Assembly (NCBI RefSeq): GCF_014203895.1
Contig: NZ_JACHJY010000007.1
Coordinates: forward strand, 124,001 to 188,000
Length of the DNA: 64,000 nucleotides
Origin: Streptomyces nymphaeiformis
Lineage (GTDB): Bacteria; Actinomycetota; Actinomycetes; Streptomycetales; Streptomycetaceae
Direction of reading: 5' to 3'
Below, piece by piece: positions 34,338-42,888 of this stretch. Position 1 is the stretch's first letter. Each line of letters begins with the position of its first letter. Position numbers and translations under genes: made by a program. The notes beneath the pieces are model-generated. The model searched no databases. It was not told the origin of the DNA and saw only the letters and a program-made list of their open reading frames with translations.

Positions 34338-34693
34338 CCGACACCAGCGCCCGTACGCCCCAGGAGGTCTTCGCCGACCACGGCAACCGCCTCGGCTCCG
34401 GCGACCTCGACCTGATCAGCCGGAACTACACGGAGGACGCGGTCTTCATCACCCCCGACGGCGTCCTGACCGGACGCGAGGGCGTGAAGCAGGGCGTCGG
34501 CCGGCTCCTGACCGACCTGCCCGACGCCGACTGGCAGCTCACTCCGCAGTTCGCGGGCGACGTCCTCTTCCTGGAATGGACGGCCACCGGCGCCACCCAC
34601 CAGGTGACCGACGGCGTCGACACCTTCGTCTTCCGCGACGGGCTCATCAGCGCCCAGACCGTCCGCCACACCCTCACCGCACGCACCAAGTGA
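34334..34693 (+). CDS. SnoaL/NTF2-like small protein
   Basis: 119 residues of the cone-shaped NTF2/SnoaL fold: VFADHGNRLGSGDLDLISRN, DAVFITPDGVLTGREGVKQG, and a C-terminal FVFRDGLISAQTVRHTL. Such proteins act as small hydrolases, isomerases or ligand binders; no specific activity can be named. Coupled to the GlcG-like gene upstream by an ATGA overlap and possibly to the reductase downstream through a GTGA overlap. Confidence 0.85.
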   Translation: MTDTSARTPQEVFADHGNRLGSGDLDLISRNYTEDAVFITPDGVLTGREGVKQGVGRLLTDLPDADWQLTPQFAGDVLFLEWTATGATHQVTDGVDTFVFRDGLISAQTVRHTLTARTK

Positions 34694-34710
34694 AGGAACG
34701 ACCGCGCACC

Positions 34711-35541
34711 ATGGCCCCCTCCGCCACCCCCACCGTCAAGCTGAACAACGGCGTCGAGATCCCCCAGCTCGGCTTCGGCGTCTTCCAGGTCCCCGACGAC
34801 GAGACCACCGCCGCCGTCACCGCCGCCCTGGAGACCGGCTACCGCAGCATCGACACCGCCGCGGTCTACGGCAACGAGACGGGCGTCGGCCGTGCGCTGG
34901 CCGCCTCGGGGCTGCCCCGCGAGGAGCTGTTCGTCACCACCAAGCTGTGGAACGCCGACCAGGGGTACGACGCCACCCTGCGCGCCTTCGACGCCGGCCT
35001 CGGCAAGCTCGGCCTCGACCACGTCGACCTCTACCTGATCCACTGGCCGGCGCCCGCCCGCGACCTGTACCGGGACTCCTGGCGCGCCCTGGAGCGTCTC
35101 GCCGAGGAAGGCCGCATCCGCGCCGCCGGCGTCTCGAACTTCCAGCCCGGGCACCTCCGCCGGCTCATGGACGGTACGGAGCTGATCCCTGCGGTCAACC
35201 AGGTCGAGCTGCACCCCGGCCTGCAGCAGAGCGAACTGCGCGCCTTCCACGCCGAGCACGGCATCGCCACCGAGGCGTGGAGCCCGCTCGCCCAAGGCGC
35301 CGTCCTCGGCGACCCCGCCCTCGCGGCCATCGCCGCCCGGTACGGCAAGTCCCCCGCGCAGGTCGTCATCCGCTGGCACCTGCAGCTCGGCAACGTCGTC
35401 ATCCCCAAGTCCGTCACCCCCGCCCGGATCCGCGAGAACTCCGAGGTCTTCGACTTCGCCCTCACGGACGAGGAGATGCGGGCCGTGGCCGCGCTCGACC
35501 GGGACCTGCGGACCGGCCCGCACCCCGACGAACTGAACTGA
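34711..35541 (+). CDS. Aldo/keto reductase
   Basis: 276 residues, the usual AKR length. Asp-Tyr-Lys-His tetrad positions are visible in GYRSIDTAAVYGNE, FVTTKLW and YLIHWPAP. The NADPH region is IPKSVTPARIRENSEVFDF. Resembles the 2,5-diketo-gluconate reductase group; substrate unknown. ATG 34711 lies 13 nt from AAGGA. An in-frame GTG at 34690 would overlap the previous stop as GTGA and add seven residues; both are possible. Last gene of the MFS operon. Confidence 0.9.
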   Translation: MAPSATPTVKLNNGVEIPQLGFGVFQVPDDETTAAVTAALETGYRSIDTAAVYGNETGVGRALAASGLPREELFVTTKLWNADQGYDATLRAFDAGLGKLGLDHVDLYLIHWPAPARDLYRDSWRALERLAEEGRIRAAGVSNFQPGHLRRLMDGTELIPAVNQVELHPGLQQSELRAFHAEHGIATEAWSPLAQGAVLGDPALAAIAARYGKSPAQVVIRWHLQLGNVVIPKSVTPARIRENSEVFDFALTDEEMRAVAALDRDLRTGPHPDELN

Positions 35542-35788
35542 CCCCATCCCCGTGTGAGCTCCGTCCCCCGGCAGGCCATCCGGCCGCCGGGGCGGGGCTC
35601 CCGTCGTCCGCCCGGAAGGACAGGACGTCGCGGCATCCCTCCACCCCGCCCTCGCCCGCCTGGCCCCGTCGACGGGCGGCTCGCGCGACTCGCCGACCGG
35701 CTCGGCTTCGCCGCCCTGGGGCTGCGGGAGCTCGCCGAGGACGTCCTGCCCCACTTCCCGACGCCGTGAGCAGCGGCTGAAGAAGCGG
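35542..35788. other. 247-nt gap with no convincing gene
   Basis: A 71-codon plus-strand frame (35554-35769) is open, but its first 40 residues are Pro/Arg-rich shadow-like sequence. Only the end (RLARLADRLGFAALGLRELAEDV) looks protein-like, so it may be a remnant. No clear terminator seen. Confidence 0.35.
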
Positions 35789-36376
35789 TCAGGTCGTGGT
35801 CCGCGTGCCGATGCCGCGCAGCAGGGTGTCGACGACGCGGGTGGCGAGGGCGTCCATGGCGGCGTCGGTGTCCGGGGCCTGGGTGGCGGCTTCGTGGATG
35901 AGGGCGTAGTAGACGCGGCGCGCCCAGTCCAGATCGGCGTCGGGCGGGAGTACGCCGGTGTCGCGGAGGCGGGCGAAGAGCCGCTCGCACCGGGCCAGGA
36001 CGTCGGCGTGCACGCTCGCGACCTCGGGGGCGTCGGTGGGCAGGGCGCCCATGGCGAAGCCCCAGCCGATCTTCACCCGGAGCACGTTCGCGGTGACCTG
36101 GTAGAGCGCGACGTCGGGCGGGGTGGTCTCGGGCCGGGCGGCTTCGACGGCTTCGTGGAACCGCTGCGCCGCCCACGCGGACAGTGCCCCGATGAGCGCC
36201 TCCCGTGAGGCGAAGCGCCGGTGCACGGTGGTCCGCGCGACCCCGGCGGCCTCGGCGACCTGCTCCATCGTGGCCGCCGGGTTCGCGGACAGCACCCGCT
36301 CGGCGGCTTCGAGGATCGCGCGCACGGTCCGCTCGGTGTCGGCGCGCAGCGGCTTCGTGGAGGGGGGCAGCGCCAT
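35789..36376 (-). CDS. TetR-family transcriptional regulator
   Basis: 195 residues. The N-terminal HTH (about 12-60) has ILEAAERVLSANPAATMEQV, AEAAGVARTTVHRRFASREALIGAL. The C-terminal ligand domain is helical, with no recognised ligand. ATG 36374-36376 (MALPPSTKP) has GGAAGGA upstream and is preferred to GTG 36404. Divergent from the SDR gene at 36517; the 140-nt gap contains AACAT-9-ATGTT (36449-36467), a possible operator. It probably represses the SDR gene and itself. Confidence 0.9.
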   Translation of the reverse strand: MALPPSTKPLRADTERTVRAILEAAERVLSANPAATMEQVAEAAGVARTTVHRRFASREALIGALSAWAAQRFHEAVEAARPETTPPDVALYQVTANVLRVKIGWGFAMGALPTDAPEVASVHADVLARCERLFARLRDTGVLPPDADLDWARRVYYALIHEAATQAPDTDAAMDALATRVVDTLLRGIGTRTTT

Positions 36377-36516
36377 GGGGGCGGGTCCTTCCGGTGGGGC
36401 GATCACCTCATGAGGTTACGACGGCGCGGCAACTCATCCATAACTTGCAACATCAATGACGCATGTTCTAGATTCTCCGCATCGGAAATGACGCGTCTCG
36501 TTTCACGGAGGAACAC

Positions 36517-37299
36517 ATGGACCTGCAGCTGAACGGCAAGACCGCTCTCGTCACGGGTGCCAGCCGGGGCATCGGACTGGCCGTCGCCCGCTCCCTGATC
36601 GCCGAAGGCGTGCGCGTGGTCGCCGCCGCCCGTACCTCCCCCCCGGAGCTCGAGGCGGCCGGCGCGATACCGGTGGCCGTGGACCTCTCCTCCCCCGCCG
36701 CGGCCGGGCGGCTGGTCACGGAGGCCGTGGCCGAGCTGGGCGGCATCGACATCCTGGTCAACAACGTCGGCGGCGGCGACGGCGGTCTGAACGGCGGATT
36801 CGCCGACGTCACCGACGAGCAGTGGGCGCAGGTCATGGACCTGAACCTCCTCGCCACCGTCCGCGTCACCCGCGCCGCCCTGCCCGCCCTGCTGACCGCG
36901 CGCGGGGCGATCGTCAACGTGTCGTCGATCGGCGCCCGCGTCCCGCACGGCGGCCCCATCGCCTACACCACCGCCAAGGCCGCGCTCACGGCGTTCGGCA
37001 AGGCGCTGGCGGAGGAGGTCGGCCCGCGGGGCGTGCGGGTGAACACGGTCTCGCCGGGCCCGGTCCGCACCGACCTGTGGGAGAACCCGACCGGCTACGG
37101 CGCCGAGCTCGCCAAGGCACTGGGCGTCCCGCACGCCGACCTCCTGGCCGGGCTGCCCACGGCGACGGGCATGCTCATCGACCGGCTGGTCGAGGCCGAC
37201 GAGGTCGCGGCCCTGGTCACGTACCTCGCCTCACCCCTCGCCTCCGCGACCACCGGCACCGACCACCTGATCGACGGCGGAGCGGTCAAGACCGCGTAG
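36517..37299 (+). CDS. Short-chain dehydrogenase/reductase
   Basis: 260 residues. TGASRGIG cofactor loop (14-21), NNVGGG, catalytic Ser in NVSSIGA and Tyr-x3-Lys in AYTTAKAAL. C-terminal SPGPVRTDLWEN and ATTGTDHLIDGG are typical. Classical SDR, probably NADP(H)-dependent; substrate unknown. It is likely the target of the divergent TetR regulator. ATG 36517 has GGAGG 6 nt upstream. Confidence 0.92.
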   Translation: MDLQLNGKTALVTGASRGIGLAVARSLIAEGVRVVAAARTSPPELEAAGAIPVAVDLSSPAAAGRLVTEAVAELGGIDILVNNVGGGDGGLNGGFADVTDEQWAQVMDLNLLATVRVTRAALPALLTARGAIVNVSSIGARVPHGGPIAYTTAKAALTAFGKALAEEVGPRGVRVNTVSPGPVRTDLWENPTGYGAELAKALGVPHADLLAGLPTATGMLIDRLVEADEVAALVTYLASPLASATTGTDHLIDGGAVKTA

Positions 37300-37424
37300 A
37301 CATCGCGGTGTCCCGGCCCGGCGGGCCTCCGCATTCGGCCCAGCCCCGGTGGCCCCGGACGCCCTACGGCCCGAGGGTGGGGCGGAGGACCGTCAGACAG
37401 GCCCAGCCCACGAGGACACCGCCC

Positions 37425-39242
37425 ATGCACCGCTACCCGCCGATCGCCGACCACGGTCTCGTCGGAGATCTGCAGACGTGCGCGCTGGTGTCCGCCGAAG
37501 GCGTCGTGGACTGGTTCTGCTCGCCCCGCTTCGACTCGCCGAGCGTCTTCGGCCGGCTCCTCGACCACGAGCGCGGCGGGCACTTCTCGATCACCGTGGA
37601 CACGCCGGGCACGACGGTGCGCCAGCTGTACCTGGCCGACAGCGCGGTGCTCCTGACCCGCTTCCACACCCCCGACGGGGTCGGCGAGGTGGCCGACTTC
37701 ATGCCCCTCCCCGCCGACCCGACCGTCCCCACCGACCGGCACACCCTGGTCCGGGTGATACGGGTGGTCCGCGGCACCGTCCGCTTCAAGGTCGAGTGCC
37801 GGCCGCGCTTCGACTACGGCCGGGAGCCGCACGAGCTGGTCCTCGACGGCGCGAGCGCGCGTTTCGCCGGCGCGTCGGCCTCCGCGCACCTCCAGGTGCT
37901 CGGTGGCGGCCCGCTGGAGCGCGACGGCCAGGACGTCCGCGCCGAGGTGGAGCTGAGCTCCGGTCAGCGCGCCGCGGCCGTGCTCACCCTGGACGCGCCC
38001 GGCGCCGAGCCTCCCGAGCCGGCCGACGCGACGAGCCTGCAGGCCGCTTTCGACGCGGTCCGCTTCTTCTGGCACGACTGGATCAGCCGCTGCCGCTACC
38101 ACGGCCGCTGGCAGCAGCAGGTCAACCGCTCGGCGATCACGCTCAAGCTGCTCACGTACGCCCCGACCGGCGCGCCCGTGGCCGCCGCCACCATGGGGCT
38201 GCCCGAGCAGGTCGGCGGGGAGCGCAACTGGGACTACCGCTACACCTGGGTGCGGGACGCCTCCCTGTCCGTCCGCGCGATGGTCGACCTGGGCTTCGTC
38301 GAGGAGGCGGACGCCTTCCGCCGCTGGCTCGGCGCCCGGTGGCAGGCGGGCGGCACGGTCAGCGGCGAGCCGCTGCAGATCATGTACCGGGTGGACGGCG
38401 ACCCGCACCTGGGGGAGGAGGTGCTGGACCATCTGGAGGGCTGGCGCGGCTCGGCCCCGGTCCGGGCCGGAAACGGCGCCGCCGACCAGCTCCAGCTGGA
38501 CATCTACGGCGAGGCCGTCTACGCCTTCGCGCATGCCGGCGAGCTGACGCAGCAGGCCGGCTACGACGGCTGGATGCGCTTCGCCGCCACGGTGGACTGG
38601 CTGTGCGGGCACTGGGACCGCCCCGACGAGGGGATCTGGGAGACCCGCGGAGGCCGCAAGGACTTCACCTACAGCCGGCTGATGTGCTGGGTCGCCTTCG
38701 ACCGCGCGGTGCGGATGGCCCACGAGTACGGTCGCCCCGCCGACCTGCCCCGCTGGACCGCGGCCCGGGACGCGGTGCTGCACCAGGTGATGGAACGCGG
38801 CTGGTCCGCCGAGCGGCAGGCCTTCGTCCAGCACTACGGCAGCGACGTCCTGGACGCCTCGCTCCTGATGATGCCGATCACCCGCTTCATCGCGCCGCGC
38901 GATCCGCGCTGGCTGTCCACCCTCGACGCGATGGACGCCGAACTGGTCTCCGACAGCCTGGTCTACCGCTACGACCCGGCCGCGTCCCCCGACGGCCTGC
39001 GCGGCTCCGAAGGCACGTTCTCGCTGTGCAGTTTCCTGTACGTGGACGCGCTCGCGCGGGCCGGCCGCCTCGAACAGGCGCGGTACGCCTTCGACAAGAT
39101 GCTCACCTACGCCAACCACGTCGGGCTGTTCTCCGAGGAGATCGGCCCGACCGGCGAACAGCTCGGCAACTTCCCACAGGCCTTCACCCACCTCGCGCTC
39201 ATCACCGCCGCGCTGACCCTGGACGCGGCGCTGGACGCCTGA
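37425..39242 (+). CDS. Glycoside hydrolase family 15 (glucoamylase/trehalase-like)
   Basis: 605 residues. N-terminal beta-sandwich begins YPPIADHGLVGDLQTCALVS and VDWFCSPRFDSPSVFGRLLD. The (alpha/alpha)6 barrel contains ERNWDYRYTWVRDASLSVRA, DEGIWETRGGRKDFTYSRLM (first catalytic Glu) and EEIGPTGEQLGNFPQAFTHL (second Glu). These match the actinobacterial GH15 group that includes a mycobacterial trehalase. No signal peptide, so an intracellular alpha-glucosidase or trehalase. ATG 37425 follows GAGG. Monocistronic by position. Confidence 0.9.
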   Translation: MHRYPPIADHGLVGDLQTCALVSAEGVVDWFCSPRFDSPSVFGRLLDHERGGHFSITVDTPGTTVRQLYLADSAVLLTRFHTPDGVGEVADFMPLPADPTVPTDRHTLVRVIRVVRGTVRFKVECRPRFDYGREPHELVLDGASARFAGASASAHLQVLGGGPLERDGQDVRAEVELSSGQRAAAVLTLDAPGAEPPEPADATSLQAAFDAVRFFWHDWISRCRYHGRWQQQVNRSAITLKLLTYAPTGAPVAAATMGLPEQVGGERNWDYRYTWVRDASLSVRAMVDLGFVEEADAFRRWLGARWQAGGTVSGEPLQIMYRVDGDPHLGEEVLDHLEGWRGSAPVRAGNGAADQLQLDIYGEAVYAFAHAGELTQQAGYDGWMRFAATVDWLCGHWDRPDEGIWETRGGRKDFTYSRLMCWVAFDRAVRMAHEYGRPADLPRWTAARDAVLHQVMERGWSAERQAFVQHYGSDVLDASLLMMPITRFIAPRDPRWLSTLDAMDAELVSDSLVYRYDPAASPDGLRGSEGTFSLCSFLYVDALARAGRLEQARYAFDKMLTYANHVGLFSEEIGPTGEQLGNFPQAFTHLALITAALTLDAALDA

Positions 39243-39354
39243 CCCCGACGCCCGGCCCGACCGCGTACGCACCGTTTCGATCATGCGAACTACGCGCGTC
39301 GACCTGCCCGAACGCCGTTGACGCCCCTGCCCGGCTCCACCAGACTCCTGCCCC

Positions 39355-39447
39355 ATGCAGCCCCCGCGTGACCGCTCGGTCACCCTCGTCCAGCGCCGGC
39401 ACGTGGACCTCGTCCGTGTCGCGAGCGCTGTCTGTCGCTGCGCCTGA
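39355..39447 (+). CDS. Short leader peptide ending Cys-Arg-Cys-Ala (putative cysteine attenuator)
   Basis: A 30-codon ORF in the 331-nt gap before the sulfatase. It encodes VTLVQRRHVDLVRVASAVC followed by Arg-Cys-Ala and the stop. The RRHVDLxRVAS core and terminal Cys codons (TGT CGC TGC) match the short actinobacterial leader peptides found ahead of sulfur-acquisition genes, where ribosome stalling at Cys codons reports cysteine supply. The stop at 39445-39447 is 126 nt before the sulfatase start. Too short for normal gene callers. The attenuation role is inferred. Confidence 0.72.
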   Translation: MQPPRDRSVTLVQRRHVDLVRVASAVCRCA

Positions 39448-39573
39448 CGGCCCTTCACCGCTCACCCGGCCGCACCCCCACTTCCTCCGCACGCCCCGCC
39501 CGCGGCGCCGTCCCCCGCCCACCGGGCCCCGGAGGCACGCCCGTACGTCCGCACGCCCTTTCTGGAGACCCGT

Positions 39574-40992
39574 ATGTCCACGCCCCTGTCCCGCCGCGCC
39601 CTCGGAGGGGTCGCCGCCGGTGCCGCCGCCGCGGCCGCGCTCGGCGCCACCGCGACCGCCGCGCAAGCGGCCACCGCTCAGGCGGCCCCCGTGACCGACC
39701 CGCAGGAGCGTCCGTTCCGCGCCGCGCACCCGCGCCGCCACTCCCGTCGGCCCAACATCCTCTTCATCCTGGGCGACGACCTCGGCTGGGCCGACCTCTC
39801 CTCCTACGGCTCCCCGCACATCCGCACCCCGCACCTGGACCGCCTCGCCCGGCAGGGCGTCCGCTTCACCGACGCCTACTCCGGCTCCGCGACGTGCTCC
39901 CCCACCCGCTTCAGCCTCTACACGGGCCGCTACCCGGGCCGTACGAAGGGCGGGCTCGCCGAGCCGATCGCGGACAGGTCCGCCGGCCTGGAGCCCACCC
40001 ATCCCACGCTCGCCTCGCTGCTCCGGGACTCCGGCTACGCCACCGCCCTCATCGGCAAGTGGCACTGCGGCTACCTGCCCGACTACTCCCCCACCCGCTC
40101 CGGCTGGGACGAGTTCTTCGGCAACTTCGGCGGCGCCCTGGAGTACTACTCCAAGCTCGGTCTGGGCGGCGAGTACGACCTCTACGAGGGCGACGCCGAG
40201 TACAAGGACCTCCGCTACTACACCCGGATCATCACCGAGCGGGCGAGCGAGTACGTCGGCCGCGACCACGACAAGCCGTGGCTGCTCAACCTCAACTTCA
40301 CCACCCCGCACTGGCCCTGGATCGCCGACGGCGACACGGAGGAGAGCGCCGAGATCGTCCGCCGCATCAAGGCCGGCGACCGCTCCGCCCTCTGGCACCA
40401 GGACGGCGGCTCGGTCGAGAAGTACAAGGAGATGGTCGAGGACCTCGACCGCTCGATCGGGCAGGTCCTCGCGGCTCTGAAGCGCTCCGGCCAGGAGCAG
40501 GACACCCTCGTCTTCTTCGCCAGCGACAACGGCGGCGAGCGCTTCTCGTACAACTGGCCGCTCGCCGGGAACAAGGGCTCCCTCCAGGAGGGCGGCATCC
40601 GCGTCCCCTCGATCCTGCGCTGGCCCGCCCGGATCGACGGCGGCCAGGTCAGCGACCTTCCGGTGTTCACGCCCGACTGGACGGCGACCCTGCTCGAGCT
40701 GGCCGGCGCCCGCCCCCACCCCGCGTACCCCCTCGACGGCACCAGCCTCGCCGGGCATCTGCTGCGCGGCGCCGAGGTGCCGGAACGGGACCTGTTCTGG
40801 CGGGTGCGGGGCGAACGGGCGCTGCGCCGCGGCGACTGGAAGTACTACCGGGGCAAGTCCGGTCGCGACCAGCTCTTCCACCTGTCCGCGGACTCCCGCG
40901 AGCAGGCGGACCGGGCGCCGTTCGAGCAGGCGCGGCTCGCCGAGCTGCGGGCCGCGTGGGAGCGGATCGACGCGGGGCTCCTGCGCTACTGA
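39574..40992 (+). CDS. Tat-exported sulfatase (arylsulfatase family)
   Basis: 472 residues. Tat-like signal SRRALGGVAAGAAAAAALG, cleaved near AQA. Metal and active site: NILFILGDDLGWADLSSYGS; formylglycine precursor Cys108 in CSPTR with FSLYTGRYPG; HCGYLP region; FFASDNGGE metal ligands. An anaerobic- or FGE-type maturase must convert Cys108; none is encoded nearby. It would release sulfate from extracellular sulfate esters, consistent with the cysteine-type leader peptide upstream. ATG 39574 follows TGGAGA. Confidence 0.92.
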   Translation: MSTPLSRRALGGVAAGAAAAAALGATATAAQAATAQAAPVTDPQERPFRAAHPRRHSRRPNILFILGDDLGWADLSSYGSPHIRTPHLDRLARQGVRFTDAYSGSATCSPTRFSLYTGRYPGRTKGGLAEPIADRSAGLEPTHPTLASLLRDSGYATALIGKWHCGYLPDYSPTRSGWDEFFGNFGGALEYYSKLGLGGEYDLYEGDAEYKDLRYYTRIITERASEYVGRDHDKPWLLNLNFTTPHWPWIADGDTEESAEIVRRIKAGDRSALWHQDGGSVEKYKEMVEDLDRSIGQVLAALKRSGQEQDTLVFFASDNGGERFSYNWPLAGNKGSLQEGGIRVPSILRWPARIDGGQVSDLPVFTPDWTATLLELAGARPHPAYPLDGTSLAGHLLRGAEVPERDLFWRVRGERALRRGDWKYYRGKSGRDQLFHLSADSREQADRAPFEQARLAELRAAWERIDAGLLRY

Positions 40993-41002
40993 GCCCCGCG
41001 AG

Positions 41003-41015
41003 CCCGCCCGGCGGG
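41003..41015. terminator. Small GC hairpin between convergent genes
   Basis: CCCGC-CCG-GCGGG, 11 nt after the sulfatase stop and 17 nt before the stop of the convergent gene. Weak; possibly a shared terminator. Confidence 0.3.
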
Positions 41016-41031
41016 ACCTGTTCCCGTACGG

Positions 41032-42669
41032 TCACTTCGGTTCGCGCAGGATTCCCTCGTACGCGAGCCACTGGGCGAAGGCGTGCAGTCCGCGTGCCCG
41101 GCTCGTCGTGGGTGTCCAGGCGGGGGGCCGCGCGTGGTCGGGCGGGGTGTGCCAGCCCGGCTCGGCCCGGGGTGCCGGCCGGATGGGGACGGGCCTCACG
41201 GACTCGTGCACGGACTGGGCGAGTTCGCCCGCCGTGCACGGTTCCCGCGGCGCGACCGTGAGCGCGCGGCCCTCCGGGCGGGTGCGCAGGACCGCGGCGA
41301 TCGCGTCGGCGAGGTCGTGGACGTACACGGCGTGCACCTCGGCGTCCGGGTCGCCCTCGACGGTGACGGGGTGGCTGCGCAGCGCGTCCCACACCATGCG
41401 GCCGATCGGGGTGCGGGGCGAGCAGCCGGGACCGTAGACCTCGCCGACGCTCAGCGTGTACGGGTGCGGGTCGCCGTGCGGACGGACCGTCAGGTGCGGT
41501 CGCGCCGACCGGAGACGGGTGAGGTCGATCACGGCGTCCGCTCGCACCTGCCGGTCGGCCAGTCTGCGCGCGAGATGCTCGCCGAGCGGGTTCGCGGCGC
41601 CCTGCCACACGAGGCCGCTCCGCCTGCGCGGACGGGGGCGAAGCTCGGCGGCGGCCTCCCGGCCGGCTGCGAGCGCCCGTCGCGCCACCTCGGCGAGTGG
41701 CTCGCGGCGCCGGGCGATGTGTTCCTCGGTGGCGTTGTTGCTGATGCCGCCGGGGCCGATCGTCGCCAGGGCCTCCTCGTACGCCTCCGTGGCCGGTGCG
41801 GCGATCCCGTTGCGGGCCGCCTCGAAGCCCATGGCAAGGGCCGTCAGCCAGGTCCCCCTCACGTCCGCCTCGGCCGTTCCCGCACCGGGTGGGCGGAGTG
41901 ACGGGGCCGGAAGTCCGGCGCCTTCGAGGTACTGCTCGGTGTCCAGGTGCAGCCACCGCTCCGGGCCGGGGCCGGGGACCCGTACGGCACACTGCGCGAC
42001 GCCGTACTTGAAGAACGGCAGCACGGTCAGGCCGGTGAGGGTCCGGTCCTCCCGGGTGGGTTCGTCCTTCGGCAGGAAGCAGACCGAGCGGCGCGGCCCG
42101 CGGAAGGCGTTCCCGGAGATCGAGCCGCGGTCCTCGTGCTCGGTGAGATTGGGTACGGCGACGAAACGGGGCACCTCCTGGTCGCGCAGGTAGCGGTGCA
42201 TCAGGATGTCGTCGGGCCAGCCGCCGAGCCGCTGCCTGCCGTAGGCCGCGAAGCCCTCCGCGTGCCGCCTGGGCAGCACGATCGCCACGCACGGGAAGTA
42301 CTCGTTGACGGCGCCGACCCAGCGGGCGCCGACCATGGCGCCCATGCGGACGGCGGCGCCGTTCCTGGAGTCCCAGAGGGCGAACAGGGCCAGTGCGGCG
42401 TCGGGCCGCGCCTCGACGGCGGAGCAGACCCGGTCGAAGAAGGATTCGGACAACACCATGTCGTCCTGGATCACCAGTTGATGCGTGGCCCCGTCCTCGA
42501 CGGCCGACCACGCGGCGAGCGCGGTGCGCAGCACCGACGGGGTGCCGGTGGGGTCGGGGTCCATGACGACCCGCAGACGGCCGGACGGGGCGCTCAGGGC
42601 CAGCTTCTCGGCCGCCTCACGGCGTCTGGGATGGGTCATGACCACCGCGCTGAGCCGTTGACGCGCCAT
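41032..42669 (-). CDS. Glycosyltransferase-like protein fused to a degenerate SDR/epimerase domain
   Basis: 545 residues. N-terminal part (1-245): VVMTHPRRREAAEKLAL, VVMDPDPTGTPSVLRTALAAWSA, and an Asp-Asp acidic motif in HQLVIQDDMVL; it resembles a GT-A nucleotide-sugar domain. C-terminal part (about 350-545) follows an epimerase fold (LVWQGAANPLGEHLARRL, VGEVYGPGCSPRTPIGRM, VHDLADAIAAVL) but has no GxxGxxG and no YxxxK, so it is probably a non-catalytic or binding module. The N-terminal half is paralogous to the gene at 55221, at the other end of this cluster. GAGGAGG precedes ATG 42669. Divergent from the epimerase gene. Confidence 0.75.
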   Translation of the reverse strand: MARQRLSAVVMTHPRRREAAEKLALSAPSGRLRVVMDPDPTGTPSVLRTALAAWSAVEDGATHQLVIQDDMVLSESFFDRVCSAVEARPDAALALFALWDSRNGAAVRMGAMVGARWVGAVNEYFPCVAIVLPRRHAEGFAAYGRQRLGGWPDDILMHRYLRDQEVPRFVAVPNLTEHEDRGSISGNAFRGPRRSVCFLPKDEPTREDRTLTGLTVLPFFKYGVAQCAVRVPGPGPERWLHLDTEQYLEGAGLPAPSLRPPGAGTAEADVRGTWLTALAMGFEAARNGIAAPATEAYEEALATIGPGGISNNATEEHIARRREPLAEVARRALAAGREAAAELRPRPRRRSGLVWQGAANPLGEHLARRLADRQVRADAVIDLTRLRSARPHLTVRPHGDPHPYTLSVGEVYGPGCSPRTPIGRMVWDALRSHPVTVEGDPDAEVHAVYVHDLADAIAAVLRTRPEGRALTVAPREPCTAGELAQSVHESVRPVPIRPAPRAEPGWHTPPDHARPPAWTPTTSRARGLHAFAQWLAYEGILREPK

Positions 42670-42888
42670 ACGTCCTCCTCGCTCCGGTTCGGCCCGGACC
42701 GCGCCGGGCCTCCGTGAAACCCGTGTCCGCCAGCCGGTTCCGGACAGTACGGGCGGTGCCGGGGGCCCGCAAGGGTGCCGAAATGGCCCTCTGGCAGGCG
42801 GACGAGGGGCCCGTGAATGCTGGGGACCGGCACGCCGGGGCCCGTCACGAAGCGCGTGTCTCTCCCCCGACAGCGGAAAGAGGCTTCC

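Noticed and set aside
35554..35769. 71-codon ORF downstream of the aldo/keto reductase
   Set aside because: Only the last 25 residues look protein-like and there is no ribosome site; recorded as a possible remnant, not a gene.
42684..42700. GGTTCGGCCC-like string between the fusion gene and the epimerase gene
   Set aside because: It resembles only half of the stress-island motif and is expected by chance in GC-rich DNA.
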